From: Fomitopsis serialis | Lineage: Eukaryota; Basidiomycota; Agaricomycetes; Polyporales; Fomitopsidaceae | NCBI RefSeq assembly: GCF_022376445.1 | Contig: NW_025955281.1 | Span: 1 to 45,741 of the forward strand | Direction of reading: 5' to 3' | DNA: 45,741 nucleotides | In this document: in pieces, positions 1 to 10,330 of the stretch | Position numbering within the stretch: position 1 is the first letter of the stretch | How the letters are laid out: each line of letters starts with the position of its first letter | Program-made: the position numbers and the translations under genes | Notes under the pieces: model-generated | Seen by the model: the letters and a program-made list of their open reading frames with translations, nothing else | What the model was told of the DNA's origin: nothing | Databases searched by the model: none

Positions 1-788
1 TGACTCGGGAGAGTGAAGTGGTGCTGACCGTGCCTCGCGACACAGGATTTCCGTGCCGTTCTATTGGTGAGTGGGCGTGCTGGACGCTGATGGGTCCTGT
101 GGCAGGTTCATGAATTGGATCTTCGGCCGGGACATGAGCCGCTTCTGAATGGGTCGGCGCTGGTGCGGTGGGTGTGGGACGGTGGGACGTGGGGATCGTT
201 GATGCCATACGGTCTGATAGGAGAAGCACGAGGATCAGACGTGACGATCGGGTGAGGTGGAGGGTGGCTGGACTGATGATAGGGGAGCGAGAGGTGAGTC
301 GTGCTCGGACTGTACGGGCAACCAACAGCAGCCCGCGGCAGTAGCCCTGACCGCCTCATACCACAGTATTGCGAGTCTTAGAGTATCACCAAAACACCAA
401 CAATGTATTTCCTGCACCTATCTGCATACATGGCGCACACACGGCACGCCCTCCTCATTGCTGTTCAAGGGACGAGGAGGAGGAGACAGACGCGAGACGC
501 GGTGTGGCAAAGGCGCGTGGCGCGAGAAGGCCCAACCTCGGACTAGCAGGTAACCGTAGACGTGGCATGGTAACCGTAGACGTGGCATGTTAACGTGTAT
601 GCTAACGTGTATCTTCTCCCTGCAGATCAGTGTACATCACATGGCCACGGACGATTGTCGAAGTCGGCCCGCACAATATTAATGGTCAATGCATACGTGA
701 AGGCGTGCGCGTCTTTAGGTGCGCCGAGCTATAAAAGCAAGGCCGTTTGTCACGGTTTCATACTCACAGCTACTCCCTTCTCTTCAAC
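1..788. other. No gene recognised upstream of the first gene
   Basis: Only short open frames without recognisable similarity or splice-compatible continuation are present. A short imperfect duplication (gtaaccgtagacgtggcatg, then a near copy ending in gt) lies around 550-592. The last 60 bases hold the TATA box of the next gene. Confidence 0.4.
730..736 (+). promoter_or_regulatory. TATA box of the small unknown gene
   Basis: The motif tataaaa lies 53-59 bases upstream of the ATG at 789. That is a plausible distance for a fungal core promoter with a short 5' leader. Confidence 0.6.
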
Positions 789-1485
789 ATGACTGAAGTG
801 GCTGAAGCTCCTCGTGACGCCGACATATCGAACTACAGCGTCACTCTGACAGGCTTCGTCCCCTCGGCCAAAAGCCGCTATGCACGGATGAACTTCGAAG
901 TGTTGGCGACCATTGTGAGTGGCTTTCATCGTTTTATGTATTCCATTGTCTCATGGTGGTGATTGATTATAGCGTCCCTTCATCGACTTTAGTACTCATG
1001 CCACCTTCTTGTCCGTCTCTACGACCTCATTCTCCCCGGAATTCCGATGGTTTATCTTCTGCTTCAACTGGGGGCAGCCCATCACCCCCGACGGAGGCAA
1101 TGCCGCCCAGCCCGACGAGCTCGAGACCGTCCACGGAGGCATAATCTTGTTTTCCAATGAATGCCAGTTCTGGAATGGGCTAATTGCCAGAGCTGCCCGT
1201 GCGTCCATTTCTATTTGATCACGCCACACCCAAGTCTGACTTCACGATTGGTCACAGACTACATACAGCGTTACCCGGAGAAGTTCCAGGGTGCAAAGGA
1301 AGCATATCTCGTCAGGCTGGTGGTACGTACAGTTTAACTATGCGGTGACCGACGACAACTGAGTTGCTGCTTCCTGCTTCCAGACCACAACCAGCTGTGT
1401 CAGTACCTTGTATGTGCACAAGGAAGTGGAGGGCCGCGATGTGAGCTGCCTCGTTAACCCTGTTCTGGCCTATACGCCGCTCTGA
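789..1485 (+). CDS. Small conserved-looking protein of unknown function, four exons
   Basis: The exons are 789-914, 973-1198, 1258-1322 and 1384-1485. The three introns (58, 59 and 61 bases) begin gtgagt, gtgcgt and gtacgt and end in ag, and all phases close to give 172 residues. The protein starts MTEVAEAPRDADISNY and ends in LAYTPL. It has no signal peptide or membrane segment. The middle is rich in aromatic residues (EFRWFIFCFNW, about residues 66-76), followed by a short Pro/Gly/Asp loop and a moderately hydrophobic stretch, which suggests a compact globular fold. A TATA box sits just upstream. I do not recognise the family, and it could be a lineage-restricted basidiomycete protein. The clean splice pattern and open frame argue that it is a real, intact gene. 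The function is not known. Confidence 0.75.
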
Positions 1486-2158
1486 AACGATGGCCGTCGG
1501 TTTGGCGGGGTCGAGGCCGGTGGTCTTTGCATCAGACGCGTTCGTGCCGACGCAGTAGTGTGCTCGTCGCCGGGTCGCCGGGTGAATGTATGTTATGCGT
1601 GCGATGTATGTACAAGTAGTGAACCCAATGCTCCAGCGATGCTCGCGAATCCATCAGTTGCGTACGATATGAACTTGCGCGAAGAATCAAAGAACGAGCA
1701 CAATTGGCCTCGAGTGGCCTCGGCGCTTCCCTGTTCTCGACAGTACGTCCATGACTGCAACACGGTCGCCCGACTGAACATCACAAAGGCTCTCGCGCGC
1801 ACAGCCTCAACGCGTTAGCTAGTCCTCTGCCACGATTCGGCTAGTAGCACCACGGCGGCGCTCCAGGCATCTCGTGCATCGAGTCTCGATGGCCGCTCAC
1901 CCTCTACCCCGAGCCACTCCGGAACGAGCGCGAGGACCGTTCACGACCCTGGTGCAAGGCGACTCAGGATGCGGATGCGGCCAGGCCTAGGATTGGAAAA
2001 GAGAAGGAGCACCCGTACCACTGTGACGGGTCTGTACCGAGGCGGGTAAGGGTACAGGTCGATGGGACTCCGGTCAACGGAGAGGATTTCTGGCACACGG
2101 TGCGTCGTAGAAAGTTGTGAAGTCGTCTCGGTACTCATATATCATACCTCGCCCTAGA
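1486..2158. other. Intergenic stretch, nothing recognised
   Basis: Short frames occur on both strands, but none has a credible splice continuation or a familiar motif. Confidence 0.4.
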
Positions 2159-2159
2159 T

Positions 2160-2774
2160 GTGACTGAGCTGGGATTCCATGATACACTTGTCTGCCCTGC
2201 CAGTGCCAGTGGCGTCCGTTGCGTCTGCCTTCCTGTCCGCCACATCCATCCTGCCGTCCACCGAGCTTGCGCCATCGGCGTGTACGTGCCCTCGACCGTC
2301 CCGCTGGGCCTATTCTACGCAGCTCTCACGCTGTACATCGCCTCGCTCGTCCTAGTCGCGATCACCCCATGTGGGCTGCCACTGCACTTCCCGCCGGAGC
2401 AGATCTTCCCGGGGAAGGTCACCGCGAAGACTGGCGACCTGCGGATCGTGCTCGCGGGCATGCGCGCGACGACGATCTTCCGGAACATGCGCGGCGCGAT
2501 GAAGAAGCACCATCTGCGTGCTCCGGAGTCGGCGGCCGCAGAGAACGGTGCCACCGACAGTGCGAATGCGGAAAACGGGGAGTTGAAGAGCGACGAAGAC
2601 GGCGTCTTGGGCAAGGGTCGGATGTGGATCGCGTCAATGAATTCGCATGGCACTTGTTTACGTTGTTTGGTATACACCCTGTCGCCCCTCTCCCTTTGTG
2701 TGCGTCGGCGCGGGCGCTTGCGGTCTCTGGTCCGCTCTCCCGCTGCGGTGTCTACGGTGCATCGCCTGCCCTGA
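2160..2774 (+). CDS. Doubtful fragment of a membrane protein
   Basis: One plus-strand frame is open for about 204 codons. Its middle holds a hydrophobic segment (around residues 48-68, rich in L, A, Y and V), followed by a basic amphipathic stretch (TIFRNMRGAMKKHHLR) and an acidic Asn/Ser/Glu-rich tail. This resembles the last membrane helix and cytosolic tail of a multi-spanning protein. Other frames are also open here, and no upstream exon with matching phase was found, so the start and splicing are not known. It may be a broken gene. The family is not recognised. Confidence 0.2.
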   Translation: MTELGFHDTLVCPASASGVRCVCLPVRHIHPAVHRACAIGVYVPSTVPLGLFYAALTLYIASLVLVAITPCGLPLHFPPEQIFPGKVTAKTGDLRIVLAGMRATTIFRNMRGAMKKHHLRAPESAAAENGATDSANAENGELKSDEDGVLGKGRMWIASMNSHGTCLRCLVYTLSPLSLCVRRRGRLRSLVRSPAAVSTVHRLP

Positions 2775-2938
2775 TCGTACACCCTGCCTGTCGACGTCCG
2801 CTCGCCCGCTTCAATCCTTCCACATCGGGCAGCCGCGCCGAGGTTGCAGGCAGGCTGTGAGGTCCTGCGCACGTTCTCAATACACAGATTTGATGAGGTG
2901 GCCGAGCCCGCATCTGTCGCTCGCGTCTGCGGTAACAC

Positions 2939-3509
2939 GACGGATGAGTAAGTAAAGTACGCGACTCTCTCGCAAGCGGTCCATTACTTATCTTCGTTGT
3001 TTGCTTCGGTAGACATGTCCCGGCTTCGGCATAGCGGTAGCTAGGAAAACAACAGATGGCACCAACATCAGGCTCGCGTACGGTCGCAGGTCAGCATTTA
3101 TGGCTGTCACTGACCCAGTGCTCGCCATCTCCACGGCCCCTCCGAGCCATCTAAACTCAGTCAACATGAGTTTTGCGCAGGACGGCGTATACCAGTCGGC
3201 GATAACGCGGCATAGTGAGTAATGACCGTTTATGCATGACTATCACTGACCACTCACCATCTTTCCATGGGGTTCGCCACGATACGTCGCCCTCGCCCAT
3301 CAGTGCAATACCGCCTCGTGATGACCGTTTGGCCTGCTGTTTCGCTTGTCGATCTGTCGCATTGCCGATTGCGACGTCCCCCGACATCCGTCAAGAGCCC
3401 CCGCGATAGATGCCGTGGCGGGCCACTGAAGGTAGATTCGTGAAGGTCGCAGTTTTTGTATGAAGGTCGGTCCACCGGACGGCGATCTGTCATGGTCTGC
3501 ACTAAGTTT
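2939..3509. other. Intergenic stretch, nothing recognised
   Basis: No credible coding or RNA gene was seen. Composition changes sharply at about 3509, where the last CpG before the AT-rich patch occurs. Confidence 0.4.
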
Positions 3510-3985
3510 CGTTGATTCTATTGATTTTGTTGATTTCCATAATGGATTGACTTCACTGAGTTTCATGGATTGTGTTGAATTGAGTACATAGGCTAGCTGT
3601 ACTGAATTTGGTGGATTGTATTGGATAGACTACATAGGCTGGCTGTACTGAATTTATATGATTGCATGATTGTGATGAACAAAGTACATAGGCTGGTTGT
3701 ACTGATTTTGTTGAATAGGGTATACAGGCTGTCTGTACTGATTGTGCTGATTTTGTTGAATAGGGTATACAGGTTGTTTGTACTGAAGAAACCACTTAGG
3801 CTGGTTGTACTGATTGTGCTGATTTTGTTGAATAGAGTGTACAGGTTGTTTGTGCTGAAAAGACTGCATAGGCTGGTTGTACTGATTGTGCTGATTTAGC
3901 TGAACAGAGTATACAAGTTGACTGTGCTGAATAGACCACATAGGTTGGGTGTACTGATTTTGTTGAATGATTGGAAAATGTAGGC
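3510..3985. repeat. Minisatellite with 72-base higher-order unit
   Basis: The block ggctggttgtactgatt recurs in degenerate form. Its start points at 3799, 3871 and 3943 are exactly 72 bases apart. Earlier, less regular copies start at 3591, 3637 and 3691. Within each unit there are shorter subrepeats built on tgtactgatt, gttgaatag and gtatacagg. The array contains no CpG. On the minus strand all three frames stay open for 195-288 bases, and one of them reads as a Gln/Asn/Tyr-rich low-complexity peptide (for example QHNQYNQP). No start context or splice signals were found that would make this a convincing gene. Confidence 0.85.
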
Positions 3986-4479
3986 TGGTTCAAGTCTGGA
4001 CCAGATATGAAGGGCTATTTCATTTTGTGATTACTATGAGTCCATCTGATTGATTTCCAAAGAATACTCATCATGCCACCACTACATACATGTGAGCTAT
4101 CATAGGATATTCGATTTGAGGCCCAAGTAATGATCATATGTAAGTGGCTGCATTATCCATACTATACTTTTGTGCTCATTTTGATCTCCATACATTGATA
4201 CATGTGAGCCTCAGTCTGGGCTTACTCAGGGGGTCATTTTGAATATTACCCCAGTAAGACTTAAGTGGCCTCTGAATGACTCCTAGTGTTACATTGTGAT
4301 TTCATACTGGAGACATTCAGAATGAAATCAAGATGATCCTCATATGCAAGTGGCTGCCTCATGCCAGCTATACCTGGGGTTCATTTTAATTGTGTTCAGC
4401 ATGAGGCTTGTGAGATACTCTTGGACATATGGTAAGTTTATATAGAATGTGTTCATAATGTTCACCTTGTTTTGCAGCC
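3986..4479. other. AT-rich, CpG-depleted non-coding patch
   Basis: This continues the CpG-poor segment after the minisatellite, with only one CpG seen (in attcgattt, about 4112). Normal CpG-rich sequence resumes abruptly at about 4480 (cagccgtgatgcggcg). No gene is visible. The pattern fits a formerly methylated repeat or transposon remnant, which is inference from composition only. Confidence 0.6.
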
Positions 4480-7400
4480 GTGATGCGGCGTGATTCATTG
4501 TAAATTAACCCAACGTATTATCGGCTTAGTTAATGTAGGTAATATGCCGACTCTTTCACCCATAAAATGCGCATGCTGCGCCTTGATTCATTGGGTCACG
4601 TCTCCGGTGGCTATCTGAAACGGTGCGACATGTCTTGAGCATGCATATACGGAAAGCAAGAACGTATCGCCAGGTCTGTCTCTGAGAGCCGTTCGTCTTA
4701 CCCAGAGTTGCACTCGGGACCGGCGCTACGACGACCCTGCCAGCGCTTATGCCGAGTGCTGTCTTCTCAGAGCGTCATGCGGAGAACGAGCTCGCCGGTT
4801 AACGAATTGGCCCAGCGATGTCCAGTGACCTAACTCTGACAGGTTTGATTAGCCACACGGCGCCGAGGATTAGGACGCACACGTTGTATGCGCCAGGCCA
4901 AGCAAACTCTCGGTACGGGTCGCCATTCAGGTGTGGAAGCGAATGGTGGTTTACTGTGTGTTGACGCAGACGCTACCTTGCCATGACACTCTCCGGCGGA
5001 TGGCGGGCATAGGGTAGCGGTCACTTCCGGCAGTCGGGTGTGGTACTAGCAGGCGCCACCTAGCTGTGGCGCACGATCGCACCGAGGAAGTTGCCCGACC
5101 GTGACGCCTGGGAGCAACTAGTCAGCAAGCCGCAGCGATATGCTCAGCGTACGTGGGGCATGGAATGGTGAGATCGTCCTTCGTCTCCGCGACCTGTAGC
5201 AGATGACAGACATGTGAGTGGCATACAACTGCGACGTAGGACCAACTGACGTTCAACTCGCTGACACCGGCCGGGTTTGAAAGTGGGCTTGGACTACCGA
5301 GCCCGCGTTACCCCACGGCGGGCCTGAGTGGCGTCGTTCACTCCTCGCTCAATACAACCGCAGCACCGGCAGGCGGTAACGACTGGGGGCGCTGGGGCAA
5401 TGTGAAAGCAAGGGCATGGGCAGGGGAGACATTCGCATGGGAGAGATAGGGAAGGGCCTTTTTGGGGGCATTTATTTATTGTCACGACACAGACAACAAA
5501 AGTCCTCAGACGCGCAGGCCAACCCAGACAAGACCACCAAAATCCACGGAGAAAGCCTGCACCCCTATCGCCCGTTGCCTCCTTTAGGGCCGGCACGACC
5601 TCATTGGATGGGAGCGCTTGCCACGTGGAGACGCTGCGAATAGGCAGCCAAGATCGAATCTCGGCCATCGAGCCTCGCCTTGTTTGCATGTGCTGTGGTT
5701 TTGCGACACAACGTAAGTACTCTCTGGGTTCTCCATAGGATGCGCACACAACCAATAAACATAGAACGGCATGACAATTCAGTGATATATACACGTCCTC
5801 TTACAAATTCTATCCAAGTTTGTGTAGGTTCCTGTCGCCACACAGCGGTGGCCACAACGCGGCCACTTCCTTTCCTGGCAATAGAACCACGCGACCCGCC
5901 ATCAGATGGCGTTGAACTTCGCGCCTCTTCTCTCGCTAATTATGGCAAGAGCGACCTGAGAGCGACCGCCGGGCTTGGCAAGTCCGTACCGATCGATCAG
6001 CGCCGCGGTCCCGGCTCGGGCCGGTTCCACTTCCACTTCCACGACTCGAACAGAACACGTTGAAGTTCATCGATACAGCCACACTAACTGACTGTTGGCA
6101 GACTCAGAACAGGCCGCTTTGGTGCGCTGTAGCCCTTGGTCACTGGCCACTATGAAGTCTGCTAACCGCACACGTACAGCCTTACCATACGTACGACAGG
6201 CGTTGTCACTGTGACTGGAATACCTGGCCCATCGCTTCGCAGCACAACCTTGGTCCTCATGGTCGGGTACCCGCGTATGTTCGTCACAGAATTAATTCTG
6301 ATGGGCAATAATACTTACTCGCCATCCTGTCAGACAATCTTCGCGCTTGTTCTGACTGAGCCCCGACCACGGCACCACCATGTCTGATCAGAAGGACAGC
6401 AAGCTGGAGTTTCTCGACGCGTAGAGCATGCGGAAGTGCCGTGCCCGGGCCCAACACCTCCGTGAATTGTGACGATGGAGAGCATCGAACGGGCTGGGTC
6501 CATCGGGACCAAACCGGAGCGGTCTTCCTGTCGCAGCGCTCATGCGCGCGTGCGAGGTATGCTTATCAGTTTCTGGTCCTCCATCACTCCCGAACTCGTT
6601 CACCAATCACGGTTCGCAGCAATCCTTGGTCGGAAAACCAGTCAAACTCCTGCCAGTGGAGGAATTCAAAGGGGAACAATCGCGGAACACTTCAGACCCG
6701 GCGCACTGAATAGCCGTCACCTCCCCTATGTGGTGTGCGTCTCGAAGAGGTATGCTCTTGCGCGTCTGAGGGTGCGCTGACGAACATGAACAGGCGACGA
6801 CCCGTCGGTGCATCTCCCCTCTGCATGCTCAGCGCTCAACTTACCACTGCAGACCAAATCGACACCGTTACGCCTGACCAGACGCGCCGGAATGTTGCTC
6901 GACCGCCGCGTTCATACAGTGACACTCAACCGCAAGTGGTACGTCGTGCTTCCGTTCACGCAGTGGTACATGCTCACGTTCCTCTGACCAGGCTGTGGCT
7001 GAGTCGCGCCCACCGGCATTGACCCAATACTCGTGGCCTCGCCCCCACATAACTATACACTTCCTAATCAAGGCGATCGTGCACGGTACTCCCTTCCGTC
7101 AACGATGTCCGCTTGTCTGATCTAATGCCACATCTAGCGCTTGGAGATGACAAGCTACCGCAGATATCCAGGAGTCGTTGCAGATCAAGCTCTTCCAACA
7201 AGTTCGATCGTCGTTATCTACCAGCGAAGTTCCCTTGAGTTACCCGTGTTGACATGCAGCTTAAGCGCCTTCATTCACTGACTGCTTGCCGGGCTCTGTA
7301 GTTGGACATTTGATCGACCGCGATGGTATCCACATAATCGTACGCGGTAATGCTAGCTGGCCATTCAACAACAGGAGGAAGGTGAGGTATGTCTTGCATT

Positions 7401-8115
7401 TGCCTCATCCCCTTGGCTGACGCACGTTGCTACGGCGTGGCTTTTCAGTTCGAACGGTAGTTGCCTCTTTTCTACCTCGAAGATCATCGCTCGCTATGCA
7501 AAGAAAGCACGTGTGAGAGGAAACGAGGAATGTCCGCAAGGGCGCGGAAGAGTCCTCGCATCCTTATCACGGTATGGGCTCATTGTGAAGCCCATATACT
7601 CGGCGCAGCCGCCGGATAGACCTACTAGGCTTCTCACAACTGCAGCTGTCCACAGGAGTGGTGCGCGCAGCCGAGCCGCGGCGCGTTGGACAGCAACAGG
7701 AGTAGATGAAGACGAAAATTGTGCATTCATATGGAAGTACGAACAAGAGGGGGCAATACCTTCGCGTGGCTCGCGCGTCCGATGCAGTCGTGTCTGATGG
7801 GTGTCTGCGTGATGCTAGTTGCTCCATTTCCTTCGATGTATGATCCCTCATATGCGACATTCATTCGTGTGTAACGAATCCTGCGTTCCTGGCCCGAAAT
7901 CACAATCTCTGCGATGTCGAATAGGGTAGCAAACGCGGAGCTTCATCGTCTTTCTATTGGCAGGAGATAGCAAACACTACTGAATATTGCACAACATACA
8001 ACAGGAGCGTGATGACGGAGACAAAATACGAGCGTACAACGACTGAGAAACGAGAATAAGTTATAGGACGACAACGCTGTTTGCCAGGATGATGTACAGC
8101 GTTCCAGCGGGGTGG
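4480..8115. other. Long intergenic stretch, no gene recognised
   Basis: I scanned both strands. Open frames up to about 166 codons exist, but none shows a familiar motif, a consistent splice chain or a conserved domain. No tRNA-like T-loop or D-loop pattern was found. Confidence 0.4.
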
Positions 8116-9583
8116 TCAGTGCATATGGGTGTGCTCCACCATGTACGCCTGTACACAACGAGCGAAGTGTTTTCCCCACCCTGATGTGTCCTTCCGCGCC
8201 CAGGCGCGGCACGGCTCACACCACTCGTACGTCTTCGACAAGCCCAATGGCGCCACGTAGCATGCCCTTCCAGACTACGAGGGCTGAGGCGTCTCGGACG
8301 CGGGGGCATTGCGTCCTCAGGCCGGTCATGTTTATCCCACACGACGAGCGCGGCCTCGTACCTGCGCAAGCAAATCGCGCAGTCCACGACGTGCCGTTTA
8401 TCCCAGCGCCGTCTGATCCTCACGTCCATAGCGTAGTCCGGTCGGTGGGCGGCTTTCCAGTGCGCCACGACTTGGCTCGTGGTCCCGGTGAACTCGCAGC
8501 CCCACCAGTTGCACATGTGGAGGAATTGAAGAGGCGCGGAGGCTGCGCTGGGTACTTACGTGGGCCTTGTAATGGGCCCAGACATGTTCCGGGGACCCAG
8601 CGAAGTCGCACCCGACGCATTTTGTACCGGGCTCGGCCGCTTGCTGGACTAAAGCCGGACCAGTCCGCAGAGCCTTGGCGGGGTGCTCTGGGTCCTCGCC
8701 GTCGTCGTCCGTCTGATCGAGCCGACGCTTGCGTTGTATGTGCATAGCGTTGGACAGTGGTTGCGAGGGGTCTCGTGATGACCCATCCAGTGTCTTCGAA
8801 GAGGACGGGGCAACCTGCCGCTCTGAACTCGTCGAGCGAGACGAGACGAGTGGCGGGAATGTCGGGATTGCGCTATTGATCGACCGGGTGGTGAGCCCTC
8901 CTCTGACCGTGAATTGAATGTAAAGAGACTCACGGGCGGTGATGCGCGTCCTCGATGAACGCGAATCTGTGCGGCAGGCTTGCCGCCGCATTGGAGCTGG
9001 TCGATGTGGCAGAAGACGCGTTCGGGCTGCTTGCTTCCGAAGCCGTCGTCAGGCCAGGAGTAGAGGTGGCCGACATGACGGGGGTGAGCCACTTTGTGAC
9101 ACTGCAGTCTATTTCGAAGGCCGCCATACTAGCGTAGCCAAGCACGTTGAGTAGATGTTCGGTTATTCTTAGCAGTAGTCGTACCTATTCGGGAAACGTC
9201 CAGGCGACGGTTCCGTAGTTCTCGCGCTTGTCCAAGGTACTGCGGGCGTAGATGCCACGGCAGCGTCAGATACACGAAACATGGCTGAAGGCGAAGACAT
9301 GGATCTAGCCCTGAGTGGATCATATATATGAACGAACGAACAACCCAGAAGTGATCAAAAAGACGTACCAGGACATGCTCGGTGATGCGCCGACGTTCTC
9401 TCTTCCTCGTGCTTCATGGGCGCCATCGCGGAGGAGCACCGCGAGCCCCTCAAATGTGGCGTCGTTGCTAAGAGTAGACGTAGCCGCGATCGGGGTGTAG
9501 TTGGGCGGCTGGTTCCAGGTAGGAAACCAATCAGAAAACGCGTGAAGGTGAGCATCGAGATTGTATGCGTAGTGTTGAGCCAT
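8116..9583 (-). CDS. Zinc-finger protein A (family shared with genes B and C)
   Basis: The chain runs through exons 9583-9369, 9310-9185, 9128-8934, 8872-8560, 8513-about 8343 and about 8274-8116. All phases close to about 392 residues, starting MAQHYAYNLDAH and ending MVEHTHMH. The N-terminal half is Ser/Thr/Ala-rich and looks disordered. A basic QRKRR patch precedes an acidic run and could be a nuclear localisation signal. Finger 1 (about 264-283) is CVGC...HYKAH and finger 2 (about 284-306) is CNWWGC...HWKAAH. These are followed by CAIC and a final WCEPC...RKDTSG...H...C module, so four metal-binding-like modules. Intron 4 (8514-8559) has a good gtaagt donor but ends in tg instead of ag. 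The last intron could instead be 8267-8361. The function is unknown; a nuclear nucleic-acid-binding role is inferred from the fingers. Confidence 0.65.
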
Positions 9584-9888
9584 GATGGTATCGTGGCAAG
9601 GGTGAGAACGCGTCGAGTCTACAAGGAAGATGGCGGATACTGTCAAACCACAATGACGCACGTACAAAGCCACCAAAGACGTGAAAGAAGATAGTGGCCT
9701 GCGCACGGTTCGAACACACCTTGAAATAGTGGTCGTGCGGGCGCAAACAACATGCAACAACGCGCTCTCCCGTCGCGACGCGTCCACTCCGTTTGCTCCA
9801 TCGAGCCTACCGCATAATGATAGCGGCGAAAGTGTACCTCGAGGGAGCGGCTGCGCTTCCTCCCTATGGCCGCGCTTCAATGCGCCGC
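9584..9888. other. 5' flank of zinc-finger gene A
   Basis: This region does not resemble the shared 5' flank of genes B and C. No clear TATA box was seen. Confidence 0.35.
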
Positions 9889-10330
9889 TTAGAAGCTTCC
9901 GAGCGGCACTCTGGACTCACCCTTTGTCTTCACGCTTTCGCCGTCTTCAGAGAATATCGTCCTCTGAATAAATGTCCTCAGCAGCCCGAACGCGAAGACA
10001 GCCACAGGGCCCGTGACGACCTCCTGTGCCCCCGACGCGAATCGCGCACTCGTACCGTCCCTTTCTGGGAGTTGGCCTGACTTATGTAAGGACTTCATCA
10101 TTGAATGGTGGAACATAAAGGACGAAGGAATACCTGTTATCAGCGACACCGGTGCGCCAGTCATATTAATTGTAATTGAAGCAGCACGTACTCACCCTCG
10201 ATACCAGCCCTTGCAGAAACTCCTGATTCTGCGCCTTCGAGATTGCGAATCCGGTGAACGCACTCTCGACATCTTCGAGGACGGCATACATACGACGACT
10301 CGGAGGTTACCTGCCTAGTACTTACAAGGG
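9889..10330 (-). CDS. Possible two-exon remnant of unknown function
   Basis: Two open segments on the minus strand (about 10330-10196 and 10133-9889) flank a good intron, 10134-10195, beginning gtgagtacg and ending acag. The downstream segment reads protein-like (for example VVTGPVAVFAFGLLRTF). The upstream segment reads protein-like in a frame (FTGFAISKAQNQEFLQG) that does not join in phase, so the gene may be broken or the model wrong. I do not recognise the family. Confidence 0.2.

Noticed and set aside
2160..2774. Full gene call for a membrane protein
   Set aside because: Only one hydrophobic segment and a basic/acidic tail are visible and no upstream exon fits in phase. Kept only as a low-confidence fragment.
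5294..5794. Minus-strand open frame of 166 codons
   Set aside because: No recognisable motif, a mixed composition, competing frames on the other strand and no splice continuation; treated as chance.
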